Assembly: GCA_905372205.1 (NCBI GenBank)
Contig: CAJPOH010000021.1
Span: forward strand, 1-8,800
DNA length: 8,800 bases
Origin: an uncultured Treponema sp.
GTDB taxonomy: Bacteria > Spirochaetota > Spirochaetia > Treponematales > Treponemataceae
Direction of reading: 5' to 3'
The notes beneath the pieces are model-generated. The model made no database searches. It worked only from the letters and a program-made list of their open reading frames with translations, and was not told where the DNA came from. Positions 1 to 6,400 of this stretch are shown here, one piece after another (position 1 is the stretch's first letter; the number at the start of each line of letters is the position of its first letter). Position numbers and translations under genes: made by a program.

Positions 1-66
1 CAATTAGTCAATACTTTCAAATCTCTTGTAAATATTGGTATTTTATTATAGACTGAACAATAGTTT

Positions 67-70
67 GAGG
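67..70 (+). promoter_or_regulatory. Shine-Dalgarno site of glyS that decides its start
   Basis: GAGG lies 6 bases before the ATG at 77. The same frame is open upstream to a TTG at 35, but that start has no purine-rich site before it and would add 14 residues unrelated to the family (MVFYYRLNNSLRCG). The ATG at 77 is therefore preferred. Upstream, TTGTAA (26-31) and TATAGA (47-52) are 15 bases apart and could be a weak promoter, which would also place the TTG at or outside the transcript start. That promoter is a guess. Confidence 0.7.
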
Positions 71-76
71 TGTGGT

Positions 77-1432
77 ATGGGTGATATATCAAAAACAACA
101 ATGGATGATATTGTTAGTCTTTGCAAACGACGAGGTTTTGTTTTTCAATCTTCAGAAATATATGGTGGACAGAATGGAGCTTGGGATTATGGTCCTAATG
201 GTATTGAATTAAAAAACAATGTAGCTCGTCTTTGGTGGAAAGAAATGACGAGACTTCATGATAACATAGTGGGGCTTGATGCTAGCATTTTAATGCATCC
301 TAGAGTTTGGGAAGCATCTGGTCATGTTGAAAATTTTACAGATCCACTAGTTGATTGTAAAAAATGCAAAATGCGTTTTAGAGCTGACCACCTAGAAAAA
401 GAAAATATTGAAAAGAAGATCTGTCCTGAGTGTGGGGGAGAACTTACAGATACCCGTAAATTCAATCTCATGTTTAAAACTCATATAGGGCCTACTGATG
501 ATAATTCAAATCTCATATATCTTCGCCCAGAAACTGCTCAGGGAATCTATGTAAACTACAAAAACATCGTGCAATCAAATAGACTAAAATTACCCTTTGG
601 TATTGCTCAAATTGGAAAGGCTTTTCGTAATGAAATTGTAACAAAGAACTTCATTTTTAGAACTTGTGAGTTTGAACAAATGGAAATGCAATTTTTTGTT
701 AAACCTTGCACAGATGATGAATGGTTTGAGTATTGGAAAAAAGAGCGAATGTCTTTCTACGAAAAATATGGAGTGAACAAAGCTCGTTTACGTTGGCATC
801 AACATGGAAAAGATGAATTAGCCCATTATGCAAAGGACGCTTATGACATTGAATATGAATTCCCAATGGGCTTTAAGGAACTAGAAGGTATTCATAATAG
901 AACTAATTTTGATCTTACAAGGCACACTGAATATTCAGGAAAAGATTTATCATACATTGATCAAGATGATGGAAACAAAAAATACATTCCGTACATAATA
1001 GAAACTTCAGCAGGCCTCACCAGAAACGTTTTGATGTTTATATGTGATGCATACGCTAAAGAAAAAGTGGCAGACAAAGGAAATGACGATGACTGGCGAA
1101 CAGTTTTACACTTTCATCCTCTTGTAGCTCCCATTACGGTGGCAGTTCTTCCACTTATGAAAAAAGATGGCTTAGCTGAGTTAGCTAAGTCAATACAAAA
1201 TGAACTTAGGGAAGAATACAAAACAGATTATGATGCATCGGGGGCAATAGGAAAACGTTATAGAAGACAAGACGAAATTGGAACTCCTTTTTGTATCACT
1301 GTAGATTATGAATCCTTAGAGAAAAAAACTGTTACATTAAGACATAGAGACTCTATGGAACAGATAAGAGTTTCTATAGAAAATTTAGCTAGCGAAATAA
1401 AAAAAGCAATTAAAAACTATGTAAGGAGCTAA
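77..1432 (+). CDS. glyS: Glycyl-tRNA synthetase, alpha2 (single-chain) type
   Basis: Charges tRNA-Gly with glycine using ATP in the cytoplasm; a class II synthetase of the homodimeric type (sometimes named glyQS), unlike the alpha2beta2 enzyme of many bacteria. The 451-residue product has the family order. The N-terminal region GFVFQSSEIYGG...GAWDYGPNG (20-42) leads into motif 1. A Cys4 zinc-type knuckle follows with C94, C97, C116 and C119. LRPETAQG is at 149-156 and motif 2 FRNE at 183-186. Motif 3 is ETSAGLTR at 309-316, with the invariant Arg316. The HGTP anticodon-binding domain runs from about 345 to the end (HPLVAPITVAVLP; later GKRYRRQDEIGTPF). The length is normal and all core motifs look intact. 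The ATG at 77 has a GAGG site; a TTG at 35 in the same frame is disfavoured. Motif 3 reads ETSAG where many bacterial enzymes have EPSAG. The next gene begins 4 bases after the stop. Confidence 0.96.
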   Translation: MGDISKTTMDDIVSLCKRRGFVFQSSEIYGGQNGAWDYGPNGIELKNNVARLWWKEMTRLHDNIVGLDASILMHPRVWEASGHVENFTDPLVDCKKCKMRFRADHLEKENIEKKICPECGGELTDTRKFNLMFKTHIGPTDDNSNLIYLRPETAQGIYVNYKNIVQSNRLKLPFGIAQIGKAFRNEIVTKNFIFRTCEFEQMEMQFFVKPCTDDEWFEYWKKERMSFYEKYGVNKARLRWHQHGKDELAHYAKDAYDIEYEFPMGFKELEGIHNRTNFDLTRHTEYSGKDLSYIDQDDGNKKYIPYIIETSAGLTRNVLMFICDAYAKEKVADKGNDDDWRTVLHFHPLVAPITVAVLPLMKKDGLAELAKSIQNELREEYKTDYDASGAIGKRYRRQDEIGTPFCITVDYESLEKKTVTLRHRDSMEQIRVSIENLASEIKKAIKNYVRS

Positions 1433-1436
1433 AACT

Positions 1437-2453
1437 ATGGAATATCAATATAGTGCCCATGATGCTTCTTTAATGACTCCTTTTTTATATCGTTTTTTTA
1501 TAAGTCCAATGCTAAAAATTGTGCCATATCAGATTCCTGCTAATATCATAACAATTTTTTCTAATTCTTGCATTCTTATCTCTTTTCTTATTGCATGCTT
1601 GGGGTATTACAAAAACAATTTTAATTTTTATGTTTTAATTCCCATTCTATGCTTTTTATACTTGATTGGAGATTGTTTTGATGGAGTACAAGCTAGACGT
1701 ACAAAAACATGTTCTCCATTAGGAGAATATTTTGATCATTTCTTAGATAGTTTTGTTACAGGTTTACTAACTGGCACTTTACTTTTTGCATTGAGAGCCG
1801 AAAACCCTATCATCTTAGTTTTTCCATTTCAAGCTTTGTATTTGGGACAAATTGGCACTTTTTGGGAAAGGCTTAAAAAAGGTGTGATGTCTTTTGGACT
1901 TATAAGCACTAGTGAAGGAGTTATGGCAATAGCTATACCTTCGTTTTTAGTTTCTTTTTCTTTTGTGAGAAAGCTTATTGTTGTAAATAAATTGATTTTT
2001 TCACTTTCAATTGTTGACTTACTCCTCTTGACATCCTTCTTTTTTGCTGGTGTTGCAGGCGTTAAAGCTATTCTTTCTTCAAGAAAATATAGTTTAAAAG
2101 TTCTATTACATATTGTTCTTTCATGTTTTACAACAATTTGTTGTGTTTATTTTAATATTGGCATTCTTCTAACAACCTTAATTACTACATTTTATAATGC
2201 TTTCTTTATTTCACCTTTGCTTTCTGGTGTTTCTACAGGCAAGGAAGAAAAGTTTCCAGACTTTATTCTTCCTTTACTCTTTATACCTTGTTTTTTTATA
2301 CAAAGCTGGCAAGTAGTTGTTCCTATCCTACAGCTTACTTATATAATATGCAGAGTGATGATCAGGTTTTTAATCTTTTTCTATGCAAACAGACACTTCT
2401 GGGTGTGGAAAAATACTGAATGTGTACCAATAAACTTATTAGGAAAACATTAG
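1437..2453 (+). CDS. CDP-alcohol phosphatidyltransferase, choline/ethanolamine phosphotransferase-like membrane enzyme
   Basis: A 338-residue integral membrane protein with a perfect CDP-alcohol phosphotransferase signature DxxDGxxARx8Gx3Dx3D: D79, D82, G83, A86, R87, G96, D100 and D104. These acidic residues bind the metal and the CDP head group and form the catalytic site. The rest is hydrophobic, with about eight to ten likely membrane segments starting near residue 36 and alternating to about 316. The length and the opening (LMTPFLYRFF...PYQIPANIITIFS) resemble eukaryotic-type choline/ethanolamine phosphotransferases more than the shorter bacterial PgsA or PssA proteins. The inferred reaction joins CDP-choline or CDP-ethanolamine to diacylglycerol, the last step of a CDP-choline-type route known in treponemes. 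The head group cannot be fixed from sequence. AAGGAG at 1423-1428, inside the end of glyS, sits 8 bases before the ATG and indicates co-transcription with glyS. Inositol or another alcohol substrate remains possible. Confidence 0.85.
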   Translation: MEYQYSAHDASLMTPFLYRFFISPMLKIVPYQIPANIITIFSNSCILISFLIACLGYYKNNFNFYVLIPILCFLYLIGDCFDGVQARRTKTCSPLGEYFDHFLDSFVTGLLTGTLLFALRAENPIILVFPFQALYLGQIGTFWERLKKGVMSFGLISTSEGVMAIAIPSFLVSFSFVRKLIVVNKLIFSLSIVDLLLLTSFFFAGVAGVKAILSSRKYSLKVLLHIVLSCFTTICCVYFNIGILLTTLITTFYNAFFISPLLSGVSTGKEEKFPDFILPLLFIPCFFIQSWQVVVPILQLTYIICRVMIRFLIFFYANRHFWVWKNTECVPINLLGKH

Positions 2454-2475
2454 ATACGTATTTTTACATATCTAA
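2450..2475. terminator. Imperfect hairpin between convergent genes, possible shared terminator
   Basis: Arms 2450-2460 (TTAGATACGTA) and 2465-2475 (TACATATCTAA) pair over 11 positions with one mismatch around a TTTT loop. The hairpin contains the stop codon of the phosphotransferase (2451-2453) and that of csrA (2464-2466 on the minus strand). On the minus strand it is followed by ATGTTTTCC, a short U-rich run. On the plus strand no U-run follows. It is AT-rich and so weak; a terminator role, mainly for fliW-csrA, is inferred from position and shape. Confidence 0.35.
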
Positions 2476-2682
2476 GTTTGGCAAAGCAGGTTGCGACGAA
2501 AACATCGTTGCAACCTTGTTTTCTGCTTGAATTTCCTTGTATAGCTCTTGCCTAAACACTTGCACTTCTTGAGGTGCTTTTATTCCTACTTTAACTTGAT
2601 CTCCCCTCACTTCTATTATAGTGAGTTCTATGTCTTTGCCTATTAATATTTTTTGGTTTATTTTACGAGATAGAATTAACAT
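2464..2682 (-). CDS. csrA: Carbon storage/translational regulator CsrA
   Basis: A 72-residue RNA-binding protein that forms a swapped dimer and binds GGA motifs in mRNA leaders, usually blocking ribosome access; in flagellated spirochaetes and Bacillus it controls flagellin and related motility genes. The sequence has the family start MLILSRK (Leu4 and Arg6), the core [12 protein letters not shown] and [11 protein letters not shown], and Arg44 in VFRQELY, the residue central to RNA binding. QAENK follows with Asn55, the position I recall as needed for FliW binding in Bacillus. Length is normal. The tail after residue 60 ([11 protein letters not shown]) is variable and uninformative. Its ATG overlaps the TAA of fliW by one base (TAATG on the minus strand), so translation is probably coupled; an AGAGA stretch upstream may act as ribosome site. 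Confidence 0.96.
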   Translation of the reverse strand: MLILSRKINQKILIGKDIELTIIEVRGDQVKVGIKAPQEVQVFRQELYKEIQAENKVATMFSSQPALPNLDM

Positions 2683-3122
2683 TATTTTTTCTCTATATTA
2701 TCAAGTTCTGCAATGATGTCATGTTTAGTTTTCCAAGAACCACCTGCAACTACCTGCATTGCCTTTTTATTTCTTTTGTTGATTACAAGGGGACCTTGAA
2801 GATTAGCCGTTGGTGGAGTATCAGAGTCTGACATCGTAACAAGTGCAAAAATTAGTGCATCAGTTGGAGACTTTAACTCAAGTTTTGCTAACACATCATC
2901 ATTTAAATCTATCTCATAATCTGGACGAAAAATAAATGGATCTATTGCAATAAAAGCGGGTCCTCCTTCTTTTATTGAAGCGACCCAAAAAAAAGGGGAA
3001 ACTTCTGAATCTATTAATGCGAACTCATGATATTCTTCAAAGCCAAAAAAACCTTCACCAAGAGTAATAATTTGCTCTTCTGTTACTTCTACAGGACCTA
3101 CACCTCTAAGTATAACTTTCAT
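2682..3122 (-). CDS. fliW: Flagellar assembly factor FliW, CsrA antagonist
   Basis: FliW binds either flagellin or CsrA; when flagellin is exported, freed FliW sequesters CsrA and relieves repression of flagellin translation. The product from the ATG at 3122 is 146 residues. It shows the family start [13 protein letters not shown], then GFFGFE (24-29), the FFWVAS...AFIAIDP segment (44-62), and the hallmark [11 protein letters not shown] (105-115) followed by AMQVV. An in-frame GTG at 3137 would add MCIQN. An AGAAGGG sequence ends right at that GTG and is about 15 bases from the ATG, so neither start has ideal spacing; the ATG is chosen because it matches the usual FliW beginning. Here fliW leads its own unit with csrA rather than following flgK-flgL. 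The codons at 2987-2994 contain a run of eight T on the coding strand. Confidence 0.93.
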   Translation of the reverse strand: MKVILRGVGPVEVTEEQIITLGEGFFGFEEYHEFALIDSEVSPFFWVASIKEGGPAFIAIDPFIFRPDYEIDLNDDVLAKLELKSPTDALIFALVTMSDSDTPPTANLQGPLVINKRNKKAMQVVAGGSWKTKHDIIAELDNIEKK

Positions 3123-3196
3123 ATTCTGTATACACACCCTTCTTTCAAATAGTAAAGAAATTCAATAGATACTCTTAAAAACAACCAACTTTCTTT

Positions 3197-3213
3197 AAGA
3201 CATCCACAATCTT
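3197..3213 (-). promoter_or_regulatory. GGA-loop hairpin in fliW-csrA leader, candidate CsrA binding site
   Basis: Read on the minus strand, AAGAU and GUCUU form a five-pair stem (last pair U-G) around the seven-base loop UGUGGAU. GGA in the loop followed by UGU (GGAUGU) matches the core of the CsrA consensus RUACARGGAUGU, although the bases before GGA do not match. It starts about 5 bases after the TATAAT, so it would lie at the very 5' end of the transcript, roughly 75-90 bases from the fliW start. It is the only GGA in that leader. The role is inferred. Confidence 0.35.
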
Positions 3214-3217
3214 GCGT

Positions 3218-3223
3218 ATTATA
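3218..3223 (-). promoter_or_regulatory. Candidate -10 element for fliW-csrA
   Basis: On the minus strand this is a perfect TATAAT. The -35 region is poor: TTCCTT at 18 bases spacing is the best seen. Transcription would start near 3211-3213, giving a leader of about 90 bases before the fliW ATG at 3122. There is no upstream minus-strand gene within reach, so a promoter is needed here. Confidence 0.45.
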
Positions 3224-3260
3224 CACTAAAACTTACACATTAAGGAAGATAGTTATTAGG

Positions 3261-3288
3261 GATTTCGCATTATAAAAATGCAAAAATC
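3261..3288. repeat. Two-part inverted repeat between divergent promoters
   Basis: GATTT (3261-3265) pairs with AAATC (3284-3288), and GCATT (3267-3271) pairs with AATGC (3277-3281), separated by a one-by-two internal loop and closed by a five-base loop. On the plus strand TTTT follows, which resembles a weak terminator, but no plus-strand gene nearby needs one except by read-through past the convergent genes. It could equally be an operator or chance in AT-rich DNA. Confidence 0.25.
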
Positions 3289-3325
3289 TTTTGAGAAAAT
3301 CTTCACTTTTATTACCGAAATGAAA

Positions 3326-3343
3326 GTTTATGACACTATAAAC
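3326..3343. repeat. 18-base dyad, candidate operator upstream of the giant activase gene
   Basis: GTTTAT and ATAAAC are perfect six-base inverted arms around GACACT. The dyad lies about 50-60 bases upstream of the proposed -10 of the plus-strand gene, a plausible position for an activator or repressor. No regulator gene is nearby and I do not recognise the motif. Confidence 0.25.
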
Positions 3344-3394
3344 GACAATATCAAGACAATAAAAAGATTTTTACCCTTTTTATTTTACATCAAT

Positions 3395-3405
3395 TATAGT
3401 ACAAT
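3395..3405 (+). promoter_or_regulatory. Candidate -10 region for the giant activase gene
   Basis: The 11-base stretch TATAGTACAAT contains two overlapping -10-like hexamers, TATAGT and TACAAT. TTTACC at 3370-3375 is a possible -35, 19 bases before the first. Transcription would start about 25 bases before the ATG at 3435. The ribosome site is also weak: the best candidate, TAGG at 3417-3420, is 14 bases from the start codon. Confidence 0.3.
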
Positions 3406-3434
3406 TCCCTCTTTAATAGGCATTTAATGTTATT

Positions 3435-6400
3435 ATGGCTGTTCCTTTTCGTATTGGAATCGATATAGGTTCTACAACAATAAAAATAGTTATTTTAGAC
3501 TCAGTTGATAACATCCTCTTTAGTAGCTACACTAGACACCGCTCTGATATACGCTCCACAATGATTTCATCTGTCGAACAAGCTTTAGATACAATAAAAG
3601 GAGATGAAGATATTGAGCTTAGCATAATTGCAACAGGAAGCGGTGGTTTAGGCATTTCTGAAGCATTAAAAATTCCTTTTATTCAAGAAGTTACTGCTGC
3701 AACCAAAGCCTGTAACAGGCTATCTCCCAGCCCAGACGTAGTAATTGAGCTAGGCGGAGAAGACGCAAAGATCACTTATTTTCAAGATGGTAACACAGAG
3801 CAACGTATGAATAGTTCTTGTGCAGGTGGCACGGGAGCTTTTATTGACCAAATGGCTGCCCTCCTTGAAACTGACGCAAAAGGGCTTAATGAGCTTGCCA
3901 AAAATGCCACAACTATCTACCCGATAGCCGCTCGTTGTGGTGTTTTTGCAAAGACTGACATCCAACCTTTAATAAATGAAGGAGCTAGAAGAGAAGACAT
4001 TGCAAAAAGCATTTTTCAAGCTGTTGTAGTGCAAACAATCTCCGGGCTGGCTTGTGGAAAACCTATAAGAGGCAAGGTGGCTTTTTTAGGAGGCCCGCTT
4101 CACTTTTTAAGCGAGTTAAAAAACGCATTTATCGAAACACTAAAGCTCGCCCCCCATGAAGTAATAGTGCCTGAAAACTCTCAAGTGTTTGTAGCATTAG
4201 GAGCCGCTTTAAGCCTAACAGTACTTGACTCTAAAACTCACTTTAGCTTGAAAGAAGAAAAATCCTCACTTCTACAAATTAACGAAAAAGAAAACTCTTC
4301 AAAGCCAATAAAATTAAAAGATTTCATCGGCTCTTTACACAAAGTATCCTCATTCCAGCTCTCCGAAGTAAAACGCTTACCTCCACTATTCAAAAATGAA
4401 GAAGAATTACAGGCTTTTAGAGAAAGGCACAAAAAACACGTTGCTAAAAAAAAGCCTTTAGAGAGTGCAGAAGGTGAGCTTTTTTTAGGTCTTGATGCAG
4501 GCTCTACTACAACCAAAGCTGTTTTGATAGACGAAGAAGGAAATGTCTTATGGTCATTTTATGACGTGAATCAGGGAAACCCAATAAAACAAGCTCTCTT
4601 AATACTAAAAACTCTATACAAGATTGTTCCGCCTAATGCACACATTGCATACTCCGCCTCAACAGGATATGGAGAAAAGCTATTTCAAGTGGCACTGGGC
4701 GTTGACATAGGCGAAGTTGAAACAATAGCCCACTATAAAGCTGCCTCCTTTTTCTTGCCCGGTGTGGAGTTCCTACTCGACATTGGCGGGCAGGACATGA
4801 AAGCCATGCAAATCAAAAATGGAGTAATAAGCTCCATTCAATTAAACGAAGCTTGCTCCTCTGGCTGTGGCAGCTTTTTAGATAACTTTGCTCGCTCTCT
4901 AGGCTTAAAGATTGAAGAGTTTTCGGCTCTTGCCCTTCTTGCAAAAGAACCTGTGGACTTAGGGAGCCGTTGCACAGTCTTTATGAATAGTAGAGTCAAA
5001 CAAGCCCAAAAAGAAGGCTCTAGTGTTGGAGACATTTCAAGCGGACTTTCGTACTCTGTCATCAAAAACGCTCTCTTTAAGGTGATAAAACTCAGAAACA
5101 CTGAAAGCATAGGCAAAAAGATTATTGTGCAAGGTGGCACTTTTAATAATGATGCCGTTCTCCGTGCCTTTGAACTGGTAGCGGGAAAAGAAGCCGTACG
5201 CCCCGACATTTCTGGTCTTATGGGAGCTTATGGAGCTGCCTTAATTGCAAAAGATGTGTGGCAACAAAAAGAAAAACCTAAAACTACCCTCGCCTCTCTT
5301 GCTAACTTAGAAAACTTTGACGTAAAGCTGGACTTAACACGTTGCAAGAGATGTCAAAATAACTGCATGCTCACAGTGAACACATTCTATGTTGACAGCA
5401 TAAAACGCCTCTTTGTTACAGGCAACCGTTGCGAGCGAGGAAGAGAAGGCGTTGAGCGAGACTTAGGAATAGAAAACACCACATCTACCAAAAAAGATAG
5501 AGAAACAGTGCCAAACATATTCAAATGGAAAGCCAAAAGAGTTTTCGACTATAAAAGGCTCATCAAAGAAGCAGCTCCTCGAGGAGAAATTGGCATTCCT
5601 CGCATTTTGAACATGTGGGAAAACTATCCATTCTGGTTTACATTCTTCACTAAACTAGGCTTTTCCGTAGTCTTATCTCCACCTTCAAGCCATGCAATCT
5701 ATGAAATGGGGCTAGAATCAATCCCTTCAGAATCCGTTTGCTATCCTGCTAAAATATCGCACGGAGCAATCGAAGCCCTACTAAAAGCCGGCATAAAAAC
5801 CATCTTTTACCCCTGCGTGCCTTTTGAGAAAAAAGAAGATGAAGGAGCAAACAATCACTACAACTGCCCCATAGTAACAAGCTATTCTGAAACCCTTAGA
5901 AACAACATCGAAGCTTTAAGACAAGACGCTTCGGTCACCTTCTTCAACTTCTTTGTGCCATACTACAACAAAAAGCTCATCACCAAAGCTCTCTTTAAGG
6001 AGCTCTCAAAGAAATACAGCTTGTCTTTTAGCGAAGTTAAAAAAGCCGTCAGCGAAGCATGGAAAGAGGCTGAAAACTTTAAGAAAGAAACTGAAAGAAA
6101 AGGCGAAGAAGTCCTAAAAGAAATAGAAGAAAAGAAGCTACTCGGAATTATCCTTGCAGGCCGCCCCTATCACTTAGACCCCGAACTAAACCACGGCATT
6201 CCTGAAATGATAGAAGACTTAGGTGTTGCCGTTCTAACTGAAGACTCTGTAGCCCATTTAGGAAAAGTGGAACGCCCTTTACGAGTGGTTGACCAGTGGA
6301 GCTACCACAACAGGCTTTACCGAGCCGCCTCCTTTGCCACAACACGAGGCGACCTTGAGCTTGTGCAACTCACCTCTTTCGGTTGCGGTCTTGACGCCGT

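Larger units (their letters stand above)
3123..3434. other. Divergent intergenic region between fliW-csrA and the giant activase gene
   Basis: About 310 bases without a supported gene and very AT-rich. Going rightward it holds the fliW leader, a GGA-loop hairpin (3197-3213), the minus-strand TATAAT (3218-3223), a two-part stem (3261-3288), an 18-base dyad (3326-3343) and a plus-strand promoter candidate near 3395-3405. AAAAATCTTTT at 3282-3292 is also repeated inverted at 3362-3372; given the AT content this may be chance. No tRNA or recognisable riboswitch was seen. Confidence 0.8.

Noticed and set aside
35..76. TTG start extending glyS by 14 residues
   Set aside because: It has no ribosome site, the added residues do not look like the family, and a GAGG site sits correctly before the ATG at 77.
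3123..3137. GTG start extending fliW by five residues
   Set aside because: It is possible, but the purine-rich site abuts the GTG with almost no spacing, and FliW proteins normally begin at the MKV-type residue encoded at 3122. Kept only as an alternative.
3261..3292. Plus-strand rho-independent terminator
   Set aside because: The stem is interrupted, the U-run is only four, and no plus-strand gene ends near it. Listed only as a low-confidence repeat.
3282..3372. Inverted copies AAAAATCTTTT and AAAAGATTTTT as a possible attachment or insertion-element end
   Set aside because: They are low-complexity A/T tracts with no transposase, target duplication or element between them.
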